Counted from the stretch's first letter, positions 1 to 7,740 are shown. The stretch is DNA of 22,967 bases from an uncultured Corynebacterium sp. (GCA_946220775.1 CAMIFC010000032.1:1-22967); one strand, 5' to 3'. Made by a program: numbers and translations. Notes: generated from the letters alone by a model not told the origin.

Positions 1-862
1 CCCCCGCCCCGTGCGGATCTTCCCCGTGCGCATCGTCCCCGCGCGCGGCGTCGACGATCCATGGCAGCCCTTCCGCTGCCGTCGCCCGCAGTGACCAATC
101 CGTAATGCTGGTGAGGTCCGTGCGTTCCGGGGAGATTTCGAGGATTTTCGCGCCGTGTTCTTTTGCGTATGCGGGCAGCCCCGCCGCTGGGTAGACGACG
201 CCACTCGTTCCCACAATCACGACGAGTTCCGCGTTTTGCATGGCCTGGTCGGCGGCGTCCCAATCCTTTGGCGGAAGGGGCTCACCGAACCACACGACGC
301 CTGGTCGGATGGGGTTTCCGCAGAGGCTGCAGTTGGGTGGGGTGATGCGGTCGTGTTGTGTTGTGGGGAATTCGGGGGTTCGTGCGGGTTTGTGGCAGAT
401 GGAGCAGCGGTAGGTGAAGAGGCTGCCGTGCAGGTGGGTGACGTTTGTGGTGCCCGCGCGTTCGTGCAGGTTGTCCACGTTTTGCGTCACCGTTTTTAGT
501 TGGACGCCACGGGCGCCAGCCCATTCCCCGCTTTGCCATTCGGTGATGGCGTGGTGGCCGGGGTTCGGTTGGGCGTTGTTGCAGATATGGCCGCGCCATT
601 GGTACCAGGCGTACATGGGGTCGGGGTCGCGGGCCCAGGAGTCGAGGGAGGCCATGTCTTGTGGGTTGAGGTTTTCCCAGATTCCGGTTTGGGCGTCGCG
701 GAAGGTGTCGAGTCCGGAGTCTTTGCTCATTCCGGCGCCGGTGAACACGACTATGCGGGTGGCGCGCTGGAGGGTTTCGAGCAGGTCGGAGGGCAGATCG
801 CTGGGGCTGGCAACCTGGACGGCTTCTGTGCCACCCAGGACGAGCCCAAATGAGGTGTCCAT
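1..862 (-). CDS. Sir2-family NAD-dependent protein deacylase (CobB/SIRT5-like), 3' end beyond window
   Basis: The reverse strand is open from the ATG at 862 to base 1 with no stop, giving about 287 codons of a C-terminally incomplete gene. Sirtuin landmarks appear in order: NAD-binding GAGMSKDSG (residues 42-50) followed by TFRD, QNVD (127-130), catalytic His145 in LHGS, a zinc site of two CxxC pairs (153/156 and 178/181), then GTS (218-220). Tyr87 and Arg90 (Y-x-x-R) match the pair that binds acidic acyl groups in CobB and SIRT5, so desuccinylase or demalonylase activity is likely besides deacetylation, using NAD+ and yielding O-acyl-ADP-ribose and nicotinamide. It lies 34 bp behind the helicase gene and is probably its co-transcribed last gene. 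No clear ribosome-binding site precedes 862, so the exact start is uncertain. It looks like a lysine deacylase, not a SIR2-type NADase defence effector. Confidence 0.9.
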   Translation of the reverse strand, partial: MDTSFGLVLGGTEAVQVASPSDLPSDLLETLQRATRIVVFTGAGMSKDSGLDTFRDAQTGIWENLNPQDMASLDSWARDPDPMYAWYQWRGHICNNAQPNPGHHAITEWQSGEWAGARGVQLKTVTQNVDNLHERAGTTNVTHLHGSLFTYRCSICHKPARTPEFPTTQHDRITPPNCSLCGNPIRPGVVWFGEPLPPKDWDAADQAMQNAELVVIVGTSGVVYPAAGLPAYAKEHGAKILEISPERTDLTSITDWSLRATAAEGLPWIVDAARGDDAHGEDPHGAG

Positions 863-896
863 GGCTTCAGGGTGGTCAAGGGGTAATGAGCTAGGC

Positions 897-3884
897 CTAC
901 TGTTGCTCAGACGACGCGAGGAAATAGTCGTACAGCGACCGTTCGACTTCCACCTCCAGGTCGAGCTTCATGTAAGCAACATCAACCTCTTTCATCTTGT
1001 CGTTCAGCATGGTTGTCTTCTTTGCATCACGAGCAGATGACTCTCCCAGGTAGAAGAAGTCTGTGCCCTCAACATCGTCCTTCTTGACGAACACTGGCAA
1101 CGGGGCAAGATTATCGATGATCTGACGCTCGGTTTTGCTCTCCGGGGTTCGATTGTTCTTGGTGAACCACTTCAAAGTCTTTGCATCAAGGAATTCGTCC
1201 TCATATTTCACCGTGGCGCTAATGTCCTCATCCTTGTGGTATGTGATGAAGATTGGGCAGACCTGCGGTACTTCACCGCGGCGTTCCATGTAATAGCCAC
1301 CCATATTCTGCGAGATAATGAGCTTCTCAAAATTGAGGAGTCGACAAACATCATCGCGCGAGTAGCGCGCATTCAACACGAACCCTCCGGCCCACGAATG
1401 CTTGTGCCGGACTAGGTACTTGGTGGCTTCTACAACGTCATCAACATGTGATCGGAACGTGGCATCATTTTCTAGCTGTTCAACGAACCCCTCAGCAAGG
1501 GATACTTGCTCCCCCTCAACCGAGGCCAAGGTAATGGCGCCAAAGTAGTTCTTATATTGTTCCGGGAAGAACTCTGTCGTCAGAACCTTCAATGCCGTAT
1601 CTACTACGAGGTCAAGTAGGTGTTCTTCCTGCCCCTGCCAGAACTGGCGGCTATTGTTTGCACCCTGAGCAGCCCAATTTCGTTGTTGCGGGTCGGCCCG
1701 CTGACTCAAGAGGTACTGCTTACAGTCTTCCTTCGTGCAGGCTCCCTTTGTTAGGAGAAGCTCCAGCAACAGCACCTCAGCAGCGCGCTTACTGGGAAGA
1801 ATGAAACGGTCTAGGAAATGTAGATATTTGTCCTGAGCGGAGTTGGGGCCAACGTCTACGAACTTGTTCTTGGCCAAGAATCCCCAGTAGTTGGTGATGT
1901 GCTTGCTTGTCTTTCGCGCGAGTACGACTGGATCAGCTGTCTCAAAGCGCGCGAAGTCCATGCGGGTCGGCACGGTTCCCAGTCTTTGCTGCAGTTCTCT
2001 GACAGCCTTACGCAGGTTGGCGGCGCTATCCAGTTTGGTTTGGGCCAGCGCTTCAAAAACTCGCTCCCGGGCGATCCTGTCAAAGTTCACGCTGGATAGT
2101 CCTGCGATCGCACCGCTGGCCTCGGCCTCGATCATTTGCTTGCGGACACTGTCCTTGTTCAGCGAGTTGTTACCGAAAAGAGCAATCGGAATGAGGAAGT
2201 TGTTCTTGTAATTTCCGATGAAATCAATGACCCGTAGGTGGTCCTTACCAGCACATTTTCGCAGTCCACGCCCTAGTTGTTGGGTGAAGATAATGCTGGA
2301 TTCCGTGGAGCGGAGCATAACGATCTGGTTGATTGAACGGATGTCAATGCCCTCATTAAAGATGTTGACCGTGAGGATATAGTCCAGTTCTCCGGCCTCG
2401 AGTCGAGCGACGGTGTGGTCGCGGGTCTCGATACTGTCTGCTCCGGTCAGGGCAACAGTGCGTAGTTTCTGGCCATTAAGCTCCTGCTCGTTAAGCAGCA
2501 TAGATAGTTCTTTCGCTTCCTCTGTCGAGGAGCAGAAGATCAGTCCCTTAACATCGCTGGGGAAACCATACATCCACAACATCCGCATGATGTGGCGTAC
2601 TCGTTCTGGAGCCACCAAGTGGGCGAGGTCCTTGAGGTTGTCATCAATCGTTTCGCCGGAGGCATCCACATAATCGGTAACGCCGAAGTAGTCGAATGGC
2701 ACCAGCATGTCTGCTTCCAAAGCCTTTTGAAGACGGATTTCGTATGCCAGGTTGTGGTGGAAAAGTTCGTAGACGTCGATTCCATCCGAGCGTTCCGGTG
2801 TAGCGGTCAAGCCCAAGAGAAACTCTGGTGTGAAGTGATCGATGATTCGCCGGTAGCTGTCCGCACCGGCTCGGTGGACCTCGTCAATCAATATGAAGTC
2901 GAACAACTCTGGATCCAGGCCGGTAAGCGTGTCCGGTCTGGCAATGGAGAGGTTCGTCGCAAAGGTGTATTTCTTGGATAGGTCTTTCGAGTGTCCCGTA
3001 AACAACCCAACTTGGTCATCGCCAACACCCAGAACCTTTTGAAACTCCTCGATCGCTCTGTTGAGAATCTGCTCACTGTGGACGATGAAAAGAAACTTGT
3101 CTGGGGCAGCATTGCGAACCGCCAAGGCACCCAAGATGGTCTTGCCCGTTCCCGTTGCAGAAATGACCAGCGCTCTTTCTTCACCTTGTTCACGCAGGTC
3201 ATCAATACGTTCCAGCGCGTCCACCTGCATGCTATTCGGCTGGATGAAGTCCTTGGCCGGAATGACTCCCTGGTCTGGGTGGAGCAAAGTCTTTGGTGGA
3301 AGCACGCGGCGTTGCTCATACCGCTGGATCCAGTCTTCGGTCAGTGGCTCCGAGTCGGCCAACTGTTGGTCAATGGCTTTGCCCAGCTGATCGACAATGT
3401 CGCCATTCGGCAGCGCTGAGAAACGCAGGTTCCATTCCTGGTTCTTCAACATCGCTGCTCGGGTCAGGTTCGAGCTCCCCACTATGGCCGTCATCGCAGT
3501 ACCCTGATCAAAAAGGTAACCCTTGGAATGGAACCCACGGTCTCCATCGGCATGAACATAAACCGAAATATTGTCCGGTAGTCGGAGCAGCTCCCGGAAC
3601 ATTTCTGGTTCGTTGAAGCCCAGGTAGTCGGAGGTAATGATGGTCCCGGTGCCCTCAAAATCCAGGAGATCCTGCTTAAGCATGGCCAACGCCCCAGGGG
3701 TCACGAATGCTACGGAAAATTTGAAGCTTTCGGAGCGTCGAAGTTCCGACCTGATCGCCCGGCGCATCGTGTTTTCTTCCTCATTAGAAATAAGGACCGG
3801 GTTGTACACCTCATGGGCGTCGGTGGCCTTATCTAAGAAGCCAAACTGGGTATCAGCCTTGAGCAGCTGTTCTTTGCGCTCCAT
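897..3884 (-). CDS. PLD-like nuclease / SF2 helicase / DUF3427-type protein
   Basis: A 995-residue protein if started at the ATG at 3884; the frame stays open upstream to 3938. The N-terminus carries a phospholipase D-like half-site, HSK at about 119-121 and GSSN at 136-139, typical of HKD nucleases. A superfamily II helicase core follows: Walker A GTGKT (245-249), DEVH box (334-337), TATPER (360-365) and motif VI QQLGRGLR (535-542). The roughly 400-residue C-terminal part fits the DUF3427-type extension that follows such helicases; that assignment is from memory of the family. Expected role is ATP-driven DNA or RNA remodelling tied to a nuclease. The start at 3884 shares its A with the Nudix stop (TGATG), so translation is probably coupled; no good ribosome-binding site is seen there. 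G+C is visibly lower than further right, suggesting acquisition by transfer. Confidence 0.88.
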   Translation of the reverse strand: MERKEQLLKADTQFGFLDKATDAHEVYNPVLISNEEENTMRRAIRSELRRSESFKFSVAFVTPGALAMLKQDLLDFEGTGTIITSDYLGFNEPEMFRELLRLPDNISVYVHADGDRGFHSKGYLFDQGTAMTAIVGSSNLTRAAMLKNQEWNLRFSALPNGDIVDQLGKAIDQQLADSEPLTEDWIQRYEQRRVLPPKTLLHPDQGVIPAKDFIQPNSMQVDALERIDDLREQGEERALVISATGTGKTILGALAVRNAAPDKFLFIVHSEQILNRAIEEFQKVLGVGDDQVGLFTGHSKDLSKKYTFATNLSIARPDTLTGLDPELFDFILIDEVHRAGADSYRRIIDHFTPEFLLGLTATPERSDGIDVYELFHHNLAYEIRLQKALEADMLVPFDYFGVTDYVDASGETIDDNLKDLAHLVAPERVRHIMRMLWMYGFPSDVKGLIFCSSTEEAKELSMLLNEQELNGQKLRTVALTGADSIETRDHTVARLEAGELDYILTVNIFNEGIDIRSINQIVMLRSTESSIIFTQQLGRGLRKCAGKDHLRVIDFIGNYKNNFLIPIALFGNNSLNKDSVRKQMIEAEASGAIAGLSSVNFDRIARERVFEALAQTKLDSAANLRKAVRELQQRLGTVPTRMDFARFETADPVVLARKTSKHITNYWGFLAKNKFVDVGPNSAQDKYLHFLDRFILPSKRAAEVLLLELLLTKGACTKEDCKQYLLSQRADPQQRNWAAQGANNSRQFWQGQEEHLLDLVVDTALKVLTTEFFPEQYKNYFGAITLASVEGEQVSLAEGFVEQLENDATFRSHVDDVVEATKYLVRHKHSWAGGFVLNARYSRDDVCRLLNFEKLIISQNMGGYYMERRGEVPQVCPIFITYHKDEDISATVKYEDEFLDAKTLKWFTKNNRTPESKTERQIIDNLAPLPVFVKKDDVEGTDFFYLGESSARDAKKTTMLNDKMKEVDVAYMKLDLEVEVERSLYDYFLASSEQQ

Positions 3885-4279
3885 CAGGAAAACCGCTTCA
3901 CTAGTTTCTCCACTGCCGGGACATCTGCGGGCGCCCACTCCACCGACTTCAATTCATCTGGTTCCAACCATCGAATCTCCGAGTGCTCAGTCAACGTCGG
4001 CGCTTGCCCATTGAAGGTCGCAAAATAGGTAGTGAGAACAACGATGCCGAAATCGTACTCATGTTCGGTGGTATCTAAGAACTCACCGACCTCGGCATCA
4101 CATAACAACTCTTCAGCGAGTTCCCTGCGCAAGGCTTCCTCAGGCTGCTCACCGGACTCAATCTTGCCACCGGGAAATTCCCAGTACCCTGCAAGTGCCA
4201 TATCTTCCCCCCGCTGAGCTGCAAGAATCTTGCCATCATCCATCAGGACGGCACCGACAACTTCAATTCGCTTCTTCAC
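3884..4279 (-). CDS. Nudix hydrolase (MutT-like)
   Basis: A compact 131-residue Nudix protein. WEFPGG precedes a Nudix box at residues 38-60 with the G, E, REL and AEE positions intact; the late glycine is replaced by Leu, a variant common in MutT/CTP-pyrophosphatase relatives. It should hydrolyse a nucleoside diphosphate linked to another moiety, for example an oxidised dNTP; the substrate cannot be read from sequence. I chose the GTG at 4279 because GGAAAGG lies 5 nt upstream and the product then begins MKKRIEVVGAV, as in typical MutT proteins. The frame is open further upstream (ATG at 4312, and a start at 4441 that would overlap fic). Its TGA overlaps the helicase ATG. The 142 bp between it and fic show nothing clear. 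Confidence 0.88.
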   Translation of the reverse strand: MKKRIEVVGAVLMDDGKILAAQRGEDMALAGYWEFPGGKIESGEQPEEALRRELAEELLCDAEVGEFLDTTEHEYDFGIVVLTTYFATFNGQAPTLTEHSEIRWLEPDELKSVEWAPADVPAVEKLVKRFS

Positions 4280-4421
4280 GTAAACCTTTCCGCAGGACGA
4301 TTGATCTTCCATCACACTAACAACCGGCCCGGACAGCCCAGCGCAGTTAAGTAGTGATTGACCGCCCTGCGACAGGCTTGGCATGAAGCCAGAGTTCGTA
4401 CACCGGCCAGCGTCAGCACCC

Positions 4422-5729
4422 CTACGGCAGCTCCGGCACACCCCGCCCCGCGGGAGGTGACAAACGAGTGTCGAACCGACTACTCGCCAACCGGCGGTCA
4501 GCCAGCGTAATCAGATCCAGAACATCGTCAGCGAAGTAACCGGTCAACCCCTTCGCGCCAATCACCTTTGTGCGCACCACACCTGCGGCCTCCAATAAAG
4601 ATAATGCCTCCCGAGCATTGGTCGGACGGGCGTCATAAATCCTGGTCAAAGATGCCACCGTCACCACCGGATGCGCCGGGAATGCCTCGAGCAACCGCAG
4701 TGCTAGTGAATCTGCACGGAGTGCTCGCTGCTTACCCTGGCGCTTTCGCTCCTGATCCACGGCAGTTCGCCAATCCTCCTGAATCGCCGCGAGATCCTCC
4801 GCCAAACGCTTAGCCTGAGTCACGGCCTCCGCAGCCGCAGTAATGAAGATCTCTAGCCAGTCATTCAACCTGCCCTCGCGAAAACCACCCAACCCCGCAA
4901 CATATTGATCAGACCAGGTGGCGAGGATCAAACTGATCGGCAAAAGGACCTGGTCAACAAGCCCGCGCCGCTGCAGCACCCCGTGAATGAGGGCGCGCCC
5001 AACCCGGCCGTTACCGTCCGCAAACGGATGGATCGTCTCGAACTGGGCATGAACTATCCCCGCCTGAATCAATGCACCATGTTCAGCACCGTTGATGTAT
5101 TCACACAGGTCAGCCATAAGCGCCGGAACATACTCGGGAGGTGGCGGGATAAAATCCGCGCCAATTGGGGTGCGATTGGCGCCACCGATCCAGTTTTGTA
5201 CAGTGCGTAACCCGGTTGGAATCCGAGGGTTTGGCCCGAGAAGGTGTGTATTCAGCTGCTCGATGTGTTCAATAGTGATGTCCTCAGGTTGGGAAAAGTT
5301 CTGCTCAACAAGCCCGAGAACCTGGACGTTTCGCGCTACTTCTTCTGCATTCTGTTTGAAGCCGCGCACCTCCTCGGTCGCTGCAAGTTCAGCGAGAGCG
5401 ACCTTATCCACCCGCGGCGTGACCCCCTCAATTTTTGACGACGCCACCGCCTCCGAACGCAATAACAGCCGCGAAATGCTCTCCAGGTGAGTTGCACCTT
5501 CGATGCGTGACAGCGCAATAATCTCACGCTCAACCAACGCTGCCCGTCTGGCGATAGCAGGTGAAATATTCTTCGGCACCGCATGCGAGGGGAGCTGCTG
5601 TGGTGTTTCAGACGTGCGATCACTTAGGAAAGCCGGCACAAAGGCCTCAAAGTCGCCGCCCCGCTTCTCGCGACGCGAAATACCTCCGCCGTCGGCGGGG
5701 TTCCAGTGCTGCTTAACATACGTTCCCAT
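4422..5729 (-). CDS. Fic family protein adenylyltransferase
   Basis: 435 residues with the full Fic active site HPFADGNGRVGR starting at residue 234 (His234 is the expected base, and DGNGR binds the ATP phosphates). An upstream SSKIEG at 97-102 fits the inhibitory helix motif (S/T)xxxE(G/N), placing it in the class II Fic proteins that are autoinhibited from their own N-terminal part. The last 100 or so residues look like a winged-helix domain, as in many Fic/DNA-binding architectures. The expected reaction is transfer of AMP from ATP to Ser, Thr or Tyr of a target protein, or the reverse. An AGAGG sequence lies about 10 nt before the ATG at 5729. It is the first gene of the minus-strand cluster and divergent from the PIN gene. 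The N-terminal 45 residues are hydrophilic and less conserved in appearance. Confidence 0.93.
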   Translation of the reverse strand: MGTYVKQHWNPADGGGISRREKRGGDFEAFVPAFLSDRTSETPQQLPSHAVPKNISPAIARRAALVEREIIALSRIEGATHLESISRLLLRSEAVASSKIEGVTPRVDKVALAELAATEEVRGFKQNAEEVARNVQVLGLVEQNFSQPEDITIEHIEQLNTHLLGPNPRIPTGLRTVQNWIGGANRTPIGADFIPPPPEYVPALMADLCEYINGAEHGALIQAGIVHAQFETIHPFADGNGRVGRALIHGVLQRRGLVDQVLLPISLILATWSDQYVAGLGGFREGRLNDWLEIFITAAAEAVTQAKRLAEDLAAIQEDWRTAVDQERKRQGKQRALRADSLALRLLEAFPAHPVVTVASLTRIYDARPTNAREALSLLEAAGVVRTKVIGAKGLTGYFADDVLDLITLADRRLASSRFDTRLSPPAGRGVPELP

Positions 5730-5745
5730 GAAAGACCCACCTCTT

Positions 5746-5773
5746 TTGACCCCATTGTGGTCTCATTGATAAT
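5746..5773 (+). promoter_or_regulatory. Candidate promoter TTGACC-N16-GATAAT
   Basis: In the fic/PIN divergent gap, TTGACC at 5746-5751 and GATAAT at 5768-5773 are separated by 16 bp on the plus strand, a plausible sigma-A type promoter. Transcription would begin near 5780 and reach the PIN start at 5884 after a leader of about 100 nt. The assignment rests on consensus likeness only. Confidence 0.4.
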
Positions 5774-5775
5774 CG

Positions 5776-5826
5776 TTAAACATGTAACCACTGTACCCAG
5801 ATTGCATAAGATAAGCCTTAAACATG
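5776..5826. repeat. Two direct copies of TTAAACATG in the fic/PIN intergenic region
   Basis: TTAAACATG occurs at 5776-5784 and again at 5818-5826, start-to-start spacing 42 bp, four helical turns of B-DNA. The copies lie just downstream of the candidate plus-strand promoter. Same-face spacing is compatible with a dimeric regulator, but the match is only 9 bp in an A+T-rich gap. Confidence 0.35.
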
Positions 5827-5883
5827 AGAGCACTCGGGCACTCCGCACGGGTTAACGCTTAGCCATGAGAGGATCCCGCCGCC

Positions 5884-6609
5884 ATGCCTGCCAACCACGC
5901 AGGAAACAAGCACCCCGCAGAGGCAGCTCAGGCGAATACCCAGAATCGTCACCTCCTTTTTCTGGATGCCAACGTCCTGACCAGCACAATCATCATGCGG
6001 TGGCTGATTTGGCTGCGTGATACAAGCCCCAGCGATACCAACCCCACCGGCACCAACCCCAGCGGCACTAACCCCACCCAAACTCTGGCACTGTGTACTT
6101 CCGCGAAGGTGCTCTCCGAAACGAATAACACGCTCAAGTATCATGCCGGCCGAGACTTCGAACAGCGCCAACTGCACATGAAATGGCTGCGTGACAACCT
6201 CAACGAACAGATCGAGCACTACCCAGAAGGAGTGCCGTTCAGCGGAAAAGACCCAAACGATTACCATGTGCACGCTGCAGCAACAGCGCTCGCCGACACA
6301 GCACTCACCGACACGAAACAACTAGACACACCCACACCACACCCAGTCACGTTACTGACTTTCAACCGCCCCTCAGACTTCACAAAACGGGCAGCCACCG
6401 AGTGCTACAGCATCCAAACCCCGGATGACTTCCTCTTCGAGCTCATTGAGGCTGGCCACCAAGCCCACACTCCGCCACCTGAGCTCAACCTCGACACCGA
6501 AACCTCGCCCCCGACTAGCAGCCTCGAAGCGCATATCCGCCTGCTCAAGAGGGCAAAGTGTCCGCGATTCGCGAAAGTGATCGCTCGCCTAAACTCTCAG
6601 AGCAGCTAA
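5884..6609 (+). CDS. PIN-domain putative ribonuclease (toxin-like) with internal peptide repeats
   Basis: 241 residues. FLDANVL at 26-32 carries the first PIN acidic residue (Asp28); KDPNDYHVHAAA in the middle provides the later acidic pair, and LLTFNRPSDF resembles the conserved end of PIN_3/VapC-type domains. Such folds are Mg2+-dependent RNases, often toxins. No antitoxin gene is visible: upstream is a non-coding divergent gap and downstream a gene-free stretch. The first 20 or so residues and the last 60 are extra to a minimal PIN domain. Residues 47-66 are four 5-residue units of the Thr-Asn-Pro-Ser/Thr-Gly kind, encoded by a 15-bp tandem repeat inside the domain. An AGAGGA lies 10 nt before the ATG. 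Activity is uncertain because the repeat sits close to the active site. Confidence 0.7.
   Translation: MPANHAGNKHPAEAAQANTQNRHLLFLDANVLTSTIIMRWLIWLRDTSPSDTNPTGTNPSGTNPTQTLALCTSAKVLSETNNTLKYHAGRDFEQRQLHMKWLRDNLNEQIEHYPEGVPFSGKDPNDYHVHAAATALADTALTDTKQLDTPTPHPVTLLTFNRPSDFTKRAATECYSIQTPDDFLFELIEAGHQAHTPPPELNLDTETSPPTSSLEAHIRLLKRAKCPRFAKVIARLNSQSS
6022..6081 (+). repeat. Four tandem 15-bp units inside the PIN gene
   Basis: Four adjacent 15-bp units, consensus ACCAACCCCASCGGC, start at 6022, 6037, 6052 and 6067. They keep the reading frame and encode TSPSD, TNPTG, TNPSG and TNPTQ. Units 2 and 3 differ by a single base. Copy number could change without a frameshift. Confidence 0.85.
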
Positions 6610-6911
6610 CACCCGCCTCCCCTAATACCCCGCTCCCACTGCAGAGCCCCCTCGCTAACCTCAACAGGCACTAACACCTCAGCAGTCCCACACATACTTT
6701 CTTGGACTGTCTGTAGTTGCGAAATGGTTTTGCAAAACCCCAGGTCGCGAAAAACCATTTCGCAACTACAGACAGTGCGCCCAACTACATGGAGCGCGCA
6801 CCCGGCGTGACACCAGCGCCCCGGCGGCACCAACCCGGCGCAGCACTAGCGCGACACCGACCTAGCACAGCACGACGCCACACCAACCCCGCACCAACCC
6901 CAGTCGAAGCC
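6610..6911. other. 302-bp gene-free stretch between the PIN and SDR genes
   Basis: No credible coding sequence: short frames here lack family features and are rich in Pro, Arg and Thr as expected of random C-rich DNA. The main content is the perfect inverted repeat at 6706-6776, listed separately. Right of it (6777-6911) the sequence is C- and A-rich with many CACC/CAACC words and nothing identifiable. Confidence 0.6.
6706..6776. repeat. Perfect 26-bp inverted repeat with 19-nt loop
   Basis: The left arm at 6706-6731 is exactly complementary to the right arm at 6751-6776, with a 19-nt loop. The palindrome GGTTTTGCAAAACC (6726-6739) is nested across the left arm and loop and offers a competing fold. 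The element begins 97 bp after the PIN stop codon and 136 bp beyond the end of the convergent SDR gene, so it could end transcription from both sides. Its length and perfection also suit a dispersed repeat or miniature mobile element; no transposase or target-site duplication was found. Confidence 0.75.
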
Positions 6912-7652
6912 CTAAACCTGATCCGTCGGCTTAATCATGATCGATTCAACATCCATATGCGCAGGTCGACCGGCCACCCAGCGCACCGTCTCGCCAATAT
7001 CTTCCGCGACCAGGTTCAGCTTGTCTGCATAAACTTCATCCGCGCGCGCCTTGTCGCCCTTAAATCGGTTCAGGGAGAATTCCGTGGCCACCCGGCCCGG
7101 ATCGATCTGACAAACGCGGATTCCATCCTCCGCGAACTCCATCCGCATCACGTCGGTCAGCGCAGTTTCCCCGAACTTCGCCGCGTTATAGCCCGCACCA
7201 TTTCGGTACGCTCCACGCCCAGCAATGGACACCACATTAATAACCTGCGGCGCCTCCCCCGCCTTCAGTTGCTCATATAAACCCTTCGTGACCTGCAGCG
7301 TTCCCATCACGTTAGCTTCGAACATCCAACGCCAATCCGCCGGGTCAGTCTCAATCACCGGCTCCAGCCCGCGTGCTCCACCAGCGTTATTCACCAGCAG
7401 TTCCACGTGCCCGAATTCCTTAGCAACGAATTCCACGAACGCATCAATCGAGTCCTGATCAGTCACGTCCAGCACGCGCACGGCACTCATTCCACCAGCC
7501 GCCTCGATCTCTGCAGCGACTTCCCGCAGCTTTTCTTCCCGGCGCGCGGCGAGCAGCACGTGCCACCCATCCCCCGCCAGTTCCCGCGCCGCCGCAGCTC
7601 CAATGCCCGCGGACGCTCCAGTAACAATTGCAATTCGTATGTTTTGGCTCAT
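6912..7652 (-). CDS. Short-chain dehydrogenase/reductase (YdfG-like)
   Basis: 246 residues from the ATG at 7652; the frame is open to 7694, but the extra 14 residues precede the normal SDR start. Classical SDR motifs are complete: TGASAGIG (11-18) for the cofactor, NNAG (88-91), Ser142, Tyr155 and Lys159 (YNAAK) as the catalytic set, and a DPG motif after the active site. Arg37 and Arg38 after the second strand suggest NADP(H) preference. The closest recognisable group is YdfG-like NADP-dependent 3-hydroxy-acid/serine dehydrogenases, a general reductase class; the physiological substrate is unknown. It is divergent from the EXLDI gene with 84 bp between starts. Confidence 0.9.
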   Translation of the reverse strand: MSQNIRIAIVTGASAGIGAAAARELAGDGWHVLLAARREEKLREVAAEIEAAGGMSAVRVLDVTDQDSIDAFVEFVAKEFGHVELLVNNAGGARGLEPVIETDPADWRWMFEANVMGTLQVTKGLYEQLKAGEAPQVINVVSIAGRGAYRNGAGYNAAKFGETALTDVMRMEFAEDGIRVCQIDPGRVATEFSLNRFKGDKARADEVYADKLNLVAEDIGETVRWVAGRPAHMDVESIMIKPTDQV

Positions 7653-7722
7653 ATCCCCAGCGTATCGCACGCAAATCCCTAAGCTCACACGCATTCACGA
7701 TGGACAAACCCACAATCTCTAC

Positions 7723-7740
7723 GCATACTTATACGTATGC
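7723..7740. promoter_or_regulatory. Inverted repeat GCATAC-N6-GTATGC over the EXLDI start codon
   Basis: GCATAC (7723-7728) and GTATGC (7735-7740) form a perfect 6-bp inverted repeat with 6-bp spacer. The right arm contains the ATG at 7737-7739, and no Shine-Dalgarno is visible upstream, so the message may be leaderless or nearly so. A repressor here would block initiation. Autoregulation is only a possibility. Confidence 0.4.

Noticed and set aside
155..853. Plus-strand frames of 60-208 residues opposite the sirtuin
   Set aside because: They are antisense to a gene with complete family motifs and show no family features themselves.
1..862. Sirtuin as a SIR2 NADase defence effector (ThsA/DSR-like)
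   Set aside because: It has the zinc CxxC pairs and deacylase residues of a standard CobB-type enzyme and no fused sensor domain is visible.
6022..6081. Tandem units as a CRISPR array
   Set aside because: Units are 15 bp, directly adjacent, without spacers and in frame with a protein.
6706..6776. Terminal inverted repeats of an insertion sequence
   Set aside because: The arms are only 19 nt apart with no room for a transposase and no target duplication was seen.
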